From Actinoplanes sp. N902-109 (GTDB lineage: Bacteria; Actinomycetota; Actinomycetes; Mycobacteriales; Micromonosporaceae): 64,000 nt of DNA. This document shows, piece by piece, positions 30,907 to 40,307 of this stretch (positions are counted from its first letter, which is position 1; the number at the start of each line of letters is the position of its first letter). The stretch covers positions 311,501 to 375,500 of the forward strand of contig NC_021191.1 of assembly GCF_000389965.1 (NCBI RefSeq), in the 5' to 3' direction. Position numbers and translations under genes: made by a program. The notes beneath the pieces were generated by a model. That model made no database searches. It saw only the letters and a list, made by a program, of their open reading frames with translations, and was not told where the DNA came from.

Positions 30907-31691
30907 TGGGTGACTCGTTCGCCGACATCGCCCGCACCGGCCCGCTGGTGCTGGCGGTGCTGGTGGCAGCGGCGGCCGGGCTGGTCAGCTTCCTGTCGCC
31001 GTGCGTGCTGCCGCTGGTCCCGGGTTACCTCTCCTACGTGACCGGCCTGGCCGGCTCCGACCTGGATGATGCCGCCCCCGCCGGGGGCACGGTGCGGACC
31101 CGGTCAAGGGTCAAGGGCCGCATCCTGGCCGGCACCGGCCTGTTCGTGCTCGGCTTCGCGGTGGTCTTCACGCTGATCATCTCGCTGGTCGCGGGCATCG
31201 GCGCCACCATGCTCACGCACAAGCGGGTGCTCGACATCGTGCTCGGCATCCTGGTCATCGTGCTCGGGCTGGCCTTCATGGGGGTGATCCCGGGCATGCA
31301 GCGCGAGTTCCGGATCCACAAGATGCCCAACGCCGGGCTGATCGGGGCGCCCGTCATCGGCGCCCTGTTCGCGCTCTCCTGGACCCCGTGCGTCGGCCCC
31401 ACGCTGGGGGTGGTGATCGGCATGGCCACCCGCGCCGGGCAGACCGACCGTGCGGTGGTCCTCGCGCTGGCCTACAGCCTGGGCCTCGGGGTGCCGTTCG
31501 TGCTCTTCGGGCTGTTCTTCCGGCGGCTGCTCGGGGTGTTCAAGGCGATCCGGCGCAACAGCCGCTGGGTCACCCGGATCGGCGGTGCCCTGCTCGTCCT
31601 GGTCGGCGTCGCGCTGATCACCGGTGGCTGGAACACCTTCCTGATCTGGCTGCTCACGACGTTCAACTTCAATGCCGGGACGCTGTTGTGA
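30906..31691 (+). CDS. ccdA: Cytochrome c biogenesis protein CcdA
   Basis: The 261-residue membrane protein has six predicted helices and the two cysteine motifs of the DsbD/CcdA family (FLSPCVLPLVPGY and WTPCVGPTLG). It shuttles reducing power from cytoplasmic thioredoxin to the extracytoplasmic thioredoxin-like lipoprotein encoded just upstream. It is coupled at both ends (TGATG and GTGA overlaps). Confidence 0.95.
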   Translation: MGDSFADIARTGPLVLAVLVAAAAGLVSFLSPCVLPLVPGYLSYVTGLAGSDLDDAAPAGGTVRTRSRVKGRILAGTGLFVLGFAVVFTLIISLVAGIGATMLTHKRVLDIVLGILVIVLGLAFMGVIPGMQREFRIHKMPNAGLIGAPVIGALFALSWTPCVGPTLGVVIGMATRAGQTDRAVVLALAYSLGLGVPFVLFGLFFRRLLGVFKAIRRNSRWVTRIGGALLVLVGVALITGGWNTFLIWLLTTFNFNAGTLL

Positions 31692-33298
31692 CCGTGGTCG
31701 AGGAACGCTCCGCCCCCGCTGCCGCGCCCCCGCCGCGCCGGTCCAACCCGGCATGGGCCCTGCTGCGCAACTCGTGGCGCCAGCTGACCAGCATGCGTAC
31801 GGCGCTGGTCCTGCTCTTCCTGCTCGCCGTCGCCGCGATCCCGGGTTCGGTGCTGCCGCAGCGTGCGGTCTCCCCGGAAAAGGTCACCGCCTACTTCGCC
31901 GACCATCCTGAGCTGGCCCCCAAGCTGGACCAGATCAGCGGCTTCGACGTCTACTCGTCGGCCTGGTTCGCGGCGATCTACCTGCTGCTGTTCACCTCGT
32001 TGATCGGCTGTGTCTGCCCGCGCCTGCTGGATCACTTCCGCGCGCTGCGGTCCGTACCCCCGGATGCTCCCCGGCGCCTGGAGCGGCTCCCGGAGCATGT
32101 GGCGGCAGCGGAGCGACCCGACGACCCGGCCGCCGCGGCCCAGGCCGCCGCTGCGGCGCTGCGCAAGCGCCGGTTCCGCACCAAGGTCCGCGAACGCGAG
32201 GACGGCACCTGGACGGTGTCGGCCGAGAAGGGCTACCTCAAGGAGACCGGCAACCTGCTCTTCCACGCCGCGCTGCTCACCGTGCTGATCGGGGTGGGCT
32301 TCGGGCACTGGTACGGCTGGCACGGCAACCGCATCCTCGTCGAGGGCCAGGACCAGGGCTTCTGCAACTCGGTGACGCAGTACGACGAGTCCGCGCTCGG
32401 CCCCCGGGTCGATCCCGCCGACCTGCCGTTCTTCTGTCTGCGGCTGCAGAGGTTCGAGGCGGCCTACCAAACCAGCGGGCAGCCCAAGACGTTCGACGCC
32501 GACGTGGACGTGCAGACCGAGCAGGACGGTTCCTGGCAGTCCGAGCACTTCACGGTCAACAACCCGCTGCGGCTGGCCCAGGCCGACGTGCACCTCACCG
32601 GGCACGGCTATGCGGTGGTGGTGCGCTACACCGACCGCTACGGCCAGTCGCAGACCAAGGTGGTGCCGTTCCTGCCCCGCGACGGGCTGTTCACCAGCGA
32701 GGGGGTCGCGTCGTTCCCGGACGTCAACATCGACCCCAGAACCAACAAGCGGGACGTCAGCCTGCAGGTCGGCTTCACCGGTGTGTACGTGCCCACGGTG
32801 GACCCGAACGGCGGGGCGTCCTCGGTCTTCCCGGCCGAGAACAACCCCGCGCTGTTCCTCACGGCCTATCGCGGCGATCTGGGTGTCGAGGTCGGCAACC
32901 CGGGCTCGGTCTACACCCTCGACCAGGGGCAGATCGACAACGGCGAGCTCAAGAAGGTCAGTGGCGACCGCCCGCAGCGGCTGACGCCGGGTCAGTCCTG
33001 GACCCTCGACGACGGTACGAAGCTGGAATTCGTGGGTACCCGCCCGTTCGTGACGCTGGCGGTGCGGCACGACCCGGCGGCGCTCTACGTGCTCGGGGGC
33101 GCGGTCGCCGGGTTGCTCGGGCTGGTGCTGTCGCTGGGCGGGCACCGGCGCAGGATGTGGTTCCGGATCAGCCCGCGGGACGGGTCCGGTAGTTTGATGG
33201 AGGCCGGTGGCCTGCCCCGCACCGACTACCCGGGCTTCGGCGAGGAGTTCGGCGAGGTCGTGGGGGCCGCCCGCGGTCCGGATGGAGGGACGCCGTAA
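31688..33298 (+). CDS. resB: Cytochrome c biogenesis protein ResB
   Basis: The 536-residue protein starts at GTG 31688, overlapping the ccdA stop (GTGA). It has membrane segments near 35-60, 85-105 and 190-210, a large extracytoplasmic domain and a last helix near 465-485, the System II ResB/Ccs1 plan. With CcsB it forms the haem-delivery and ligation complex for c-type cytochromes. The N-terminus carries an extra Ala/Pro-rich cytoplasmic leader. Confidence 0.95.
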   Translation: MTVVEERSAPAAAPPPRRSNPAWALLRNSWRQLTSMRTALVLLFLLAVAAIPGSVLPQRAVSPEKVTAYFADHPELAPKLDQISGFDVYSSAWFAAIYLLLFTSLIGCVCPRLLDHFRALRSVPPDAPRRLERLPEHVAAAERPDDPAAAAQAAAAALRKRRFRTKVREREDGTWTVSAEKGYLKETGNLLFHAALLTVLIGVGFGHWYGWHGNRILVEGQDQGFCNSVTQYDESALGPRVDPADLPFFCLRLQRFEAAYQTSGQPKTFDADVDVQTEQDGSWQSEHFTVNNPLRLAQADVHLTGHGYAVVVRYTDRYGQSQTKVVPFLPRDGLFTSEGVASFPDVNIDPRTNKRDVSLQVGFTGVYVPTVDPNGGASSVFPAENNPALFLTAYRGDLGVEVGNPGSVYTLDQGQIDNGELKKVSGDRPQRLTPGQSWTLDDGTKLEFVGTRPFVTLAVRHDPAALYVLGGAVAGLLGLVLSLGGHRRRMWFRISPRDGSGSLMEAGGLPRTDYPGFGEEFGEVVGAARGPDGGTP

Positions 33299-34275
33299 TG
33301 GCGGAGTTGTCGAACCAGTTGATGGCCGTCACCGTGCTGGCCTACCTGGCAGCCATGGTCCTGTACGCGGCCGAGTACGCCTTCGGTAACAAGAGCCACA
33401 TCGGCCGCGCCGCGCACCGCCCGGCCAAGCAGCTGGTCGGTGCGGGTGCTCCGATCGACGAGCCGGCCACCGAGCCGGTCGTGGTCGAGGCGGCAGCCCC
33501 GCGTGACCGGGGTGCCTTGCTCGGCAGGATCGGCGTGGGGCTCAACTGGCTGGCCTTCGCGCTGCACCTGGGCACGGTGGTCACCCGCGGCATCGCGGCG
33601 GGCCGCATGCCCTGGGGCAACATGTACGAGTTCACCCTCACCGTGACGCTGGTCGGTTCCGCGGTGTGGCTGGGCGTGCTGACCCGCCGCCCGGCGCTGC
33701 GCCACCTGGGCCTGTTCGCGTCGCTGGCGCTGGTCGTGCTGATGGGTGGCGTCGGGCTGATCGCCTACGCGCCGGTCGGCCCGCTGGTGCCCGCGCTGCA
33801 CTCGTACTGGTTCATCATCCACGTCTCGTCGATCATCCTGGCCAGCGGCATCCTGCTGATCGGGGCGGTGCCGGCCGCGATGTTCCTCATCCGGGCGGGC
33901 TACGACGAGGGCAAGCGCCGGTTCCCGTACTCCCTCGGGGCCAAGGTGCCCGAGGCCGCGCTGCTCGAACGCCTCACGTTCCGGCTGCACGCCTTCGCCT
34001 TCCCGCTGTTCACGTTTGGCGCGCTGATCGCCGGGCCGCTGTGGGCCGAGGCGTCCTGGGGCCGCTACTGGGGCTGGGACCCCAAGGAGGTCTGGGCGTT
34101 CATCTCGTTCATCGTCTACGCCTCCTACCTGCACGCCCGGGCCACCCCGAGCGTCAAGCGCACGACGGCCACCTGGATCGCGATCCTGGGTTTCGCGACG
34201 ATGCTGATGAACCTGTTCGGCGTCAACCTGTTCTTCTCGGGCCTGCACTCCTACGCCAACGCCGGCGGCATGTAG
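33298..34275 (+). CDS. ccsB: Cytochrome c synthase subunit CcsB/CcsA
   Basis: The 325-residue multipass protein has the tryptophan-rich haem-binding WWD-type motif WGRYWGWDPKEVWAF and the flanking conserved histidines (LHSYWFIIH and the later YLHARAT). It completes the System II operon, and its ATG overlaps the resB stop (TAATG). A hairpin follows 20 bp after its stop. Confidence 0.95.
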   Translation: MAELSNQLMAVTVLAYLAAMVLYAAEYAFGNKSHIGRAAHRPAKQLVGAGAPIDEPATEPVVVEAAAPRDRGALLGRIGVGLNWLAFALHLGTVVTRGIAAGRMPWGNMYEFTLTVTLVGSAVWLGVLTRRPALRHLGLFASLALVVLMGGVGLIAYAPVGPLVPALHSYWFIIHVSSIILASGILLIGAVPAAMFLIRAGYDEGKRRFPYSLGAKVPEAALLERLTFRLHAFAFPLFTFGALIAGPLWAEASWGRYWGWDPKEVWAFISFIVYASYLHARATPSVKRTTATWIAILGFATMLMNLFGVNLFFSGLHSYANAGGM

Positions 34276-34293
34276 GCCACCTTTCCCGATTGA

Positions 34294-34635
34294 TCAGCGC
34301 GCGTCGTATTCGGCGCGCGCTGCTTCTATCCGCGGCAGATTGTCGACGCTCCACTGCAACATCGGCTCGACGGCCGCCAGCAGGGCTCTGCCCATCGCGG
34401 TGAGCTGGTAGGTCACGTTCGGCGGCATCACCTCGACGACCTCGCGGGTCAGCAGGCCGTCGCGTTCCAGGCTGCGCAGCGTCACCGTGAGCATGCGCTG
34501 GCTGACGCCGTCGATGGCCCGTTTGAGCTCGGTGAACCGCCGGGGGCCGGGTCCGAGCTCGTTGATGACCATCAGCGCCCATTTCTCCGCGACGATCGCC
34601 TTGCACCCGGCCTGCACGGCCGACGAGTCGCTCAC
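34294..34635 (-). CDS. HxlR family transcriptional regulator
   Basis: The 113-residue winged-helix protein (GTG 34635, GGAGGT 7 nt upstream) has the HxlR N-terminal cysteine (QAGCKA, C11) followed by EKWALMVINEL and the recognition segment GVSQRMLTVTLRSLERDGL. HxlR/YodB proteins often sense electrophiles through that cysteine. It is divergent from an alpha/beta hydrolase gene it probably represses. Confidence 0.93.
   Translation of the reverse strand: MSDSSAVQAGCKAIVAEKWALMVINELGPGPRRFTELKRAIDGVSQRMLTVTLRSLERDGLLTREVVEVMPPNVTYQLTAMGRALLAAVEPMLQWSVDNLPRIEAARAEYDAR
34295..34322. terminator. Convergent-gene hairpin after ccsB
   Basis: CAGCGCGCG and CGCGCGCTG form a 9-bp perfect stem with a 10-nt loop, 20 bp after the ccsB stop. 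It lies inside the 3' end of the convergent HxlR gene. There is no T-run, as is common in high-GC actinobacteria. Confidence 0.45.
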
Positions 34636-34657
34636 GGTGGTTACCTCCAGAGAACCG

Positions 34658-34675
34658 AGGCACCTAAATGTGCCT
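34658..34675. promoter_or_regulatory. Probable HxlR operator
   Basis: AGGCAC-CTAAAT-GTGCCT is a perfect 6-bp dyad with an AT-rich centre, 22 bp above the HxlR start in the spacer shared with the hydrolase gene. A second imperfect dyad CGGTTACC-AAAA-GGTACCG lies at about 34714-34731. Confidence 0.5.
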
Positions 34676-34749
34676 TATTGCCGGATGCGCCGGTCTGTTC
34701 GACCATTTTCTCGGTTACCAAAAGGTACCGGGAAATGGAAAGGAACCGC

Positions 34750-35424
34750 ATGACGACCTATGTGCTCGTGCACGGCGCTTGGCACAGCGGCGAGGTCTGG
34801 ACCCGCGTGGTCCCGCTGCTGCAAGAAGCCGGGCACCGCGCGTACGCGCCCTCGCTCACCGGCCACGGCGACCGGGCGCAGCTGCTGAGCCCCGACGTGA
34901 ACCTCGGCACGCACGTGGACGACGTCCTCCGGGTGATCGCTGACGAGGAGCTGACCGACGTCGTGCTGGTCGGGCACAGTTACGCCGGGATGGTCGTCTC
35001 GGCCGTCGCCCATCGGGTTCCCGAGCGGATCGCCGACCTGGTGTTCCTCGATGCGATGGTGCCCGCGGACGGCGAGAGCGTGCTCGACGTCATGCCGGTG
35101 ACCCGGGCGATGATCGATCGGGCCGCCCCGGGCTGGCGGGTGCCGCCGATGCCCGGCGACTTCGGGGTCAGCGACCCGGCCGACGTCGCCTGGCTGCGGA
35201 CGATGCTGTCGGACGAGGCGGTCGGCTGCTACACGCAGCCGGTCGCGCTGGACAACCCGGCCGCGGATCGGATCCCTCGCACGCACATCCACTGCGTGGG
35301 CCGGCCCGGTCCGGAACGCCGCCCGGTGCCGCCGGCGGAAACGGTGTGGGAGCTACCGACCGGCCACGACTGCATGGTCACCATGCCCGCTGAGCTCACC
35401 GACCTGCTGCTCAAGCTGGCCTAA
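34750..35424 (+). CDS. Alpha/beta hydrolase
   Basis: The 224-residue protein starts at ATG 34750 with AAAGGAA upstream. The oxyanion motif LVHGAWHSG, the nucleophile elbow GHSYAGMV and the C-terminal catalytic histidine in TGHDCMV are present. This is the esterase/salicylate-ester-hydrolase-like group of small alpha/beta hydrolases. It is probably controlled by the divergent HxlR regulator. Substrate unknown. Confidence 0.92.
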   Translation: MTTYVLVHGAWHSGEVWTRVVPLLQEAGHRAYAPSLTGHGDRAQLLSPDVNLGTHVDDVLRVIADEELTDVVLVGHSYAGMVVSAVAHRVPERIADLVFLDAMVPADGESVLDVMPVTRAMIDRAAPGWRVPPMPGDFGVSDPADVAWLRTMLSDEAVGCYTQPVALDNPAADRIPRTHIHCVGRPGPERRPVPPAETVWELPTGHDCMVTMPAELTDLLLKLA

Positions 35425-36239
35425 CGACAGTCGCCGGCGGTCCAGGTGTCGAAGTGGGTCTGCCAGTTGAGGCAGAACGAACCCGATCGGCCGGTGACCG
35501 TCGGCACGTCGTCCCGCCAGTAGCGATAGGCGCTGGGCGAGCGCAGCTGCACATTGTCGAAGGTGACCGGCGGCACCCGCAGCCGGGTCGGCCGGCGCCC
35601 GTCGACGTACTGCTCGACGTACTGCTCGACGTAGGCGCTGCCACCGATCGGCAGTTTCTGGCTGGTCAGCAGGTTCCAGCGGTTGTTCCACCAGAGCCAG
35701 GCCTGCCAGACCCCGTTGCCGTCGGTGTGCAGATCCAGCCAGACCCGGTCGCCCGGCGCCAGGTCGTACTGGTCGTAGAACTGCCAGGCGTTCGTGTTGC
35801 TGTTGTACGTGTAGATGCGCTGGCTGCCCCGGCCGGACCAGCCGGTCTCCGCCCAACCGGCCTCCAGCCAGGCGACCCGCCCGCGGCCCAGGTCCTGCTT
35901 CACCATGAACCGGCTGGCCAGGAAGTCGTACGTGTTGCTGCGCACGACCGGGTCCACCACCGAGACCCGGCCGTAGACGCCGGTCCACTCGTCGGCCGTA
36001 CCGGCGCCCAGATGGGTGTAGCCGCCCTCGGACTGGGCCGGCTGGACCTGCGCCTCGCGGGCCAGCGCGTACGCCTGACAGGCCTTGGCGCTGCCGGTGC
36101 CGGGCCGGCTCGTCGGGGCCTTCGCCGAGGCGCGCCCTCCCGTGCAGGCCGGAAGGGCCGCCGACGCCGGTGCGGCAAGTCCGACGGTCGAAACCAGGCA
36201 GGCCACTGCGCTCCACCGCGCCAACGAGCGAAAACTCAC
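35421..36239 (-). CDS. Secreted hypothetical protein
   Basis: The 272-residue protein has a classical signal peptide (MSFRSLARWSAVACLVSTVG onward, cleavage near ASA-AL). The mature part is rich in W, Y and D with two cysteine pairs (ACTGG/KACQAY and SFCLNW/AGDCR), suggesting a disulfide-bonded beta-rich exoprotein. A short duplication gives VEQYVEQYVD, encoded by a repeated 12-mer. No family recognised. Its stop overlaps the convergent hydrolase stop. Confidence 0.8.
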   Translation of the reverse strand: MSFRSLARWSAVACLVSTVGLAAPASAALPACTGGRASAKAPTSRPGTGSAKACQAYALAREAQVQPAQSEGGYTHLGAGTADEWTGVYGRVSVVDPVVRSNTYDFLASRFMVKQDLGRGRVAWLEAGWAETGWSGRGSQRIYTYNSNTNAWQFYDQYDLAPGDRVWLDLHTDGNGVWQAWLWWNNRWNLLTSQKLPIGGSAYVEQYVEQYVDGRRPTRLRVPPVTFDNVQLRSPSAYRYWRDDVPTVTGRSGSFCLNWQTHFDTWTAGDCR

Positions 36240-36297
36240 GTCCGCTCAACGAGAAGCCGATCTTCGGGTGACGCGGTCCGGGTGGAAGACTGGGGGC

Positions 36298-37755
36298 ATG
36301 GCGCCGAAGTTCCCGTATCACGACTTGCAGAGCTTCATCGCGGCCCTGGAGGCCGCCGGTGAGCTGCGCCGGGTGCGCGTGCCGGTGGATCCGACGCTGG
36401 AGATCAGCGAGATCGTCACCCGCACCGTCCGCGCCGGTGGTCCGGCTCTGCTGTTCGAGCGGCCCACGCGCGGCGAGATGCCGGTGGTCGTCAACCTGTT
36501 CGGTACGGAGAAGCGCATGGCCATGGCCCTGGGCGTCGACCGGCTCGACGACGTCGGCGACCGCATCGGCGCGCTGATCAAGCCGGAGTTGCCGGTCGGC
36601 TGGTCCGGCATCCGCGAGGGGCTCGGCAAGGTCCTGCAGCTCAAGTCGGTCCCGCCCAGGAAGGTGAAGTCCGCGCCCTGCCAGGAGGTGGTGCTCAAGG
36701 GGGCCGAGGTCGACCTGAACCTGCTGCCCGGCCTGCAGGTGTGGCCGGGCGACGGCGGTATCTTCCACAACTTCGGGCTCACCCACACCAAGCACCCCGA
36801 GACCGGCAAGCGCAATCTCGGGCTCTACCGGCTGCAACAGCACTCCAGGAACACGCTGGGCATGCACTGGCAGATCCACAAGGACTCGACCGCCCACCAC
36901 GCGGTCGCCGAGCGGCTGGGGCAGCGGCTGCCGGTGGCGGTGGCGATCGGCTGCGACCCGGTGGTCAGCTACTCGGCCAGCGCGCCGCTGCCCGGCGACA
37001 TCGACGAGTACATGTTCGCGGGCTTCCTGCGCGGCGAGCGGGTCGAGATGGTCGACTGCCTGACCGTGCCGCTGCAGGTGCCGGCCGAGGCGCAGATCGT
37101 GCTGGAGGGCTATCTGGAGCCGGGGGAGCGGGCGCCCGAGGGGCCGTTCGGCGACCACACCGGCTTCTACACCCCGGTCGAGCCGTTCCCGGTGCTGCAC
37201 ATCGAGTGCATGACCATGCGCAAGCAGCCGGTCTACCAATCGATCATCACCTCGAAGCCGCCGCAGGAGGACCACGGCCTCGGCAAGGCCACCGAGCGGA
37301 TCTTCCTGCCGCTGCTGCGGATGCTGATCCCGGACATCGTCGACTACGACATGCCCGCGGCCGGGGTGTTCCACAACTGCGTCATCGTGTCGATCCGCAA
37401 GCGCTACCCGAAGCACGCGCAGAAGATCATGAACGCGATCTGGGGCGCGCACCTGATGTCGCTGTCCAAGCTCATCGTGGTCGTCGACGAGGACTGCGAC
37501 GTCCACGACTACCGGGAGGTCGCGTTCCGGGCGTTCGGCAACGTCGACTACGACCGTGACCTGATGGTCACCCAGGGTCCGGTCGACCATCTGGATCACG
37601 CCTCCTACCAGCAGTTCTGGGGTGGCAAGGCGGGTCTCGACGCCACCCGTAAGCTGCCCTCCGAGGGGTACACCCGCGGCTGGCCCGAGGAGATGACGAT
37701 GTCGCCCGAGGTGAGCGCGCTGGTGGACAAGCGCTGGAAGGAATACGGCATATGA
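36298..37755 (+). CDS. mqnL: Menaquinone biosynthesis UbiD-like decarboxylase MqnL
   Basis: ATG 36298 gives a 485-residue UbiD-superfamily decarboxylase of the SCO4490 type. The conserved prenyl-FMN/metal region includes LNLLPGLQVWPGDGG, NLGLYRLQ and EGYLEPGERAPEGPFGDHTG. It acts in the futalosine route on a prenylated 1,4-dihydroxy-6-naphthoate and needs prenylated FMN made by the UbiX-like protein at 40308. It is coupled to mqnP by an ATGA overlap. Confidence 0.93.
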   Translation: MAPKFPYHDLQSFIAALEAAGELRRVRVPVDPTLEISEIVTRTVRAGGPALLFERPTRGEMPVVVNLFGTEKRMAMALGVDRLDDVGDRIGALIKPELPVGWSGIREGLGKVLQLKSVPPRKVKSAPCQEVVLKGAEVDLNLLPGLQVWPGDGGIFHNFGLTHTKHPETGKRNLGLYRLQQHSRNTLGMHWQIHKDSTAHHAVAERLGQRLPVAVAIGCDPVVSYSASAPLPGDIDEYMFAGFLRGERVEMVDCLTVPLQVPAEAQIVLEGYLEPGERAPEGPFGDHTGFYTPVEPFPVLHIECMTMRKQPVYQSIITSKPPQEDHGLGKATERIFLPLLRMLIPDIVDYDMPAAGVFHNCVIVSIRKRYPKHAQKIMNAIWGAHLMSLSKLIVVVDEDCDVHDYREVAFRAFGNVDYDRDLMVTQGPVDHLDHASYQQFWGGKAGLDATRKLPSEGYTRGWPEEMTMSPEVSALVDKRWKEYGI

Positions 37756-38648
37756 CGGCGGTGGCGTCCGCGCCGGAGCAGCCCGGCAAGGTCAAGGCGT
37801 TCCTGCGGCTGGTGGCCATCGAGCACTCGGTGTTCGCGCTGCCGTTCGCCTATCTGTCGGCGTTCGTCGCGATGGACCGGCTGGGTACCGGCGTGCACTG
37901 GGTGGATCTGCTGCTGGTCACGGTCGCCATGGTGGCCGGGCGCACGTTCGCCATGGCCGCCAACCGGATCCTCGACCGCCGGATCGACGCGCTCAACCCG
38001 CGCACCCGCAACCGTGAGCTGGTCACCGGCGCGGTGAGCGTGCGCACGGCGTGGACCGGTGCCGTGGTGTCGCTGGTCGTGCTCTTCCTCGCGGCGGGCC
38101 TGCTCAACTGGCTCTGCCTGGTGCTGTCGCCGCTGGCGGTGATCCCGCTGGTGATCTACCCGTACGCGAAGCGCTTCACCAACTTCCCGCACTACGTGCT
38201 GGCGCTGGCGCAGGCCGTGGCACCGGTGGGGGCCTGGCTCGCGATCACCGGCACGTTCGCCGGCTCGGGGCCGGCCTGGCTGCTCGGCGTCGCGGTCGGG
38301 CTCTGGATCGGCGGCTTCGACATCATCTACGCCTGCCAGGACGTCGAGATCGACCGTGAGATCGGGGTGCACTCCACGCCGGCCCGCTTCGGGGTGCGCA
38401 CGGCACTGCACATCTCCACCGTCACGCACGTGATCACGTTCGCGCTGTTCGTCTGGTTCGGTGCGCTCGTCGGCCTGGGCTGGTTGTGGTGGGTGGGGCT
38501 GGTGCTGACTGCTGTGGCGTTCGTCTACCAGCACATCGTCGTCACGCCGACCGACCTCTCCAAGGTCAACCGGGCGTTCTTCACCGCCAACGGCTTCGTC
38601 GGCATCGCGCTGTTCGTCTTCGCGCTTCTCGACCTGATTCTCTTGTAA
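37752..38648 (+). CDS. mqnP: UbiA-like prenyltransferase MqnP
   Basis: The 298-residue integral membrane protein has eight or nine helices and the two aspartate motifs of UbiA enzymes, AANRILDRRID (NxxxDxxxD) and QDVEIDREIG (DxxxD). It attaches the polyprenyl chain to 1,4-dihydroxy-6-naphthoate before MqnL decarboxylates it. The ATG overlaps the mqnL stop. Confidence 0.94.
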   Translation: MTAVASAPEQPGKVKAFLRLVAIEHSVFALPFAYLSAFVAMDRLGTGVHWVDLLLVTVAMVAGRTFAMAANRILDRRIDALNPRTRNRELVTGAVSVRTAWTGAVVSLVVLFLAAGLLNWLCLVLSPLAVIPLVIYPYAKRFTNFPHYVLALAQAVAPVGAWLAITGTFAGSGPAWLLGVAVGLWIGGFDIIYACQDVEIDREIGVHSTPARFGVRTALHISTVTHVITFALFVWFGALVGLGWLWWVGLVLTAVAFVYQHIVVTPTDLSKVNRAFFTANGFVGIALFVFALLDLILL

Positions 38649-38679
38649 CCTTCCCGCCGCTGCCGTCCGTCTTCTTGCT

Positions 38680-39207
38680 GTGAGCGACAGAGACACGGAG
38701 TTCAGAGACTTCGTCACCGCGCAGATGGAGCCGCTGCGCGGGCTCGCCTATCTCACGTGTGGCGACTGGCAGGCGGCCGAGGACGCAGTTCTCACCGCCC
38801 TGGCGAAGCTGTACGTGAAATGGCGGCGCATCGACAACCCGGGCGCCTACGCGCGCACCGCCGTTGTCCGTGCGGCGATCGACGAGACCCGGCGACCGTG
38901 GTGGCGGCGTGAGCACGCGCAGAGCGATGCCATGCCCGACCGGCCTTCCCTGCGCGACGACACGAGCGTGGTCGACGAGCGACTGCGGATTCGTGAAGCC
39001 CTGCAGAAGGTCCCTGCGCGGCTGCGTGCCGTGCTGACCCTGCGCTACCTCGAGGGGCTGAGCATCCAGGAGACCGCCGAGGCCCTGGGCTGCCCCGAAG
39101 GAACCGTCAAGAGCTACACCTCGCGGGGACTGGACGCGCTGCGCACCGTCCTGGGCGTCGAGGTGTTCATCGGCAAGGAGAATCACCGTGCAGCACGAGC
39201 TGTCTGA
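38680..39207 (+). CDS. SigE-family ECF sigma factor
   Basis: The 175-residue protein (GTG 38680) has sigma region 2 (about 5-75: FVTAQMEPLRGLAYLTCGDW) and region 4 (about 105-160: RLRAVLTLRYLEGLSIQETA then CPEGTVKSYTSRGLDALR), without region 3, matching the actinobacterial SigE/SCO-type ECF41-unrelated group often paired with a membrane protein. The next gene overlaps its end by 20 nt. Its insertion between mqnP and mqnM suggests it is not part of menaquinone synthesis. Confidence 0.93.
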   Translation: MSDRDTEFRDFVTAQMEPLRGLAYLTCGDWQAAEDAVLTALAKLYVKWRRIDNPGAYARTAVVRAAIDETRRPWWRREHAQSDAMPDRPSLRDDTSVVDERLRIREALQKVPARLRAVLTLRYLEGLSIQETAEALGCPEGTVKSYTSRGLDALRTVLGVEVFIGKENHRAARAV

Positions 39208-40287
39208 CATGTTGCGGGACGCCAAGTCCGACGCGCCGCCCCTGCGTTACAGCGTCGAGGACGCGCTGGCGGCGGGTCGTAAGAAGCAGAAGCAGCGCCG
39301 CGCGCTGTGGGCCGGCACCGGTTCCGCAGCAGTCGTGCTTGCCGTGGCGGGTGCGGTGGCTGTGCCGCAGTTGCTCCCCGACAGCACGAGCACGCCCACG
39401 GCCGTGGCGCCGGCCGCCGCCCCTCGAAGGCCAAGGCGCCGTTCACCTATCCGACCGGCGACTTCTCCGGCACGTTCGGCAAGTTCAAGGCCGGCGACCT
39501 GACCGTGACCGGCACCTCGCAGGTCACCACGGCGTACCAGGTCGCGACGATCACCGCGCCCGGCAAGGGCCAGCAGTACGAGGGCAACGACGGCAAGACC
39601 TACTTCGCCCCGCACGTCGTCGGCCACGTGATCACGTACGCCAAGGGTGCTTTCAAGCCGGCCGGCACCGGCTTCCACGCGGGCGAGAAGCAGAAGCCGA
39701 TCAAGCCGGGCTTCCCGGCCGGCTATTCGGACAGCACCTACACCTGGGAGTACGCCGACGGCGCCTGGGGACAGGTCGTGGTGGACGGCGGGAAGTACAC
39801 CGAGAAGGACCTGGCGGCGGTCGCCAAGGGGCTGACCGGCACCGACGAGACGCCGATCAAGGTCGGCTTCAAGCTCGGTCAGCTGCCCGACGGCTACCGG
39901 CTCGTGTCGGCCGGTCAGTCCACCAACTACCTGGAGCCGACGTTCGAGGGCCAGTCGTACGTCCAGGTCGTCAAGGGTGACGTGCCGACCACGGGTCTCA
40001 CCGGCACGTTCGGCGACTCCTACGACAACGGCAGCAAGCAGCTGCCCAACCTGCAGTTCCAGGTCTTCCCGGCCTGGCAGCAGAAGTACATGCACGCCGG
40101 CAACGAGCCCTACTGCGGGTCCGAGGGCATCTGCTACGCCTACACCAAGGACAAGAAGTTCTTCATCGAGGCCATCGGCGGCGGGTTCGTCCCGGACAGC
40201 GAGCTGCTCACCATTCTCAAGAGCGTCGAGTTCGCCGACCCGACCGACACGGCGACCTGGTTCCCGGCTGAGAAGGCAATCGGCTGA
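39188..40287 (+). pseudogene. Frameshifted membrane partner of the ECF sigma factor
   Basis: Two frames together form one gene. GTG 39188 (AAGGAG 6 nt upstream) opens a frame with a soluble N-terminal region and one membrane helix (GTGSAAVVLAVAGAVAVPQL), which runs into arginine-rich nonsense and stops at 39502. From 39424 the +1 frame reads on as a clean extracytoplasmic domain (KAKAPFTYPTGDFSGTFGKF onward) to 40287. Adding one C to the CCCC run at 39420-39423 restores a continuous product of about 366 residues. It could be a sequencing error, a true mutation or phase variation. Layout suggests an anti-sigma-like sensor of the adjacent sigma factor. Confidence 0.75.
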
Positions 40288-40307
40288 CCGTCGGGCATGC
40301 TTGATTG

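Noticed and set aside
35353..37599. 748-codon minus-strand frame through the MqnL region
   Set aside because: Antisense shadow of mqnL joined to the secreted-protein gene in another frame.
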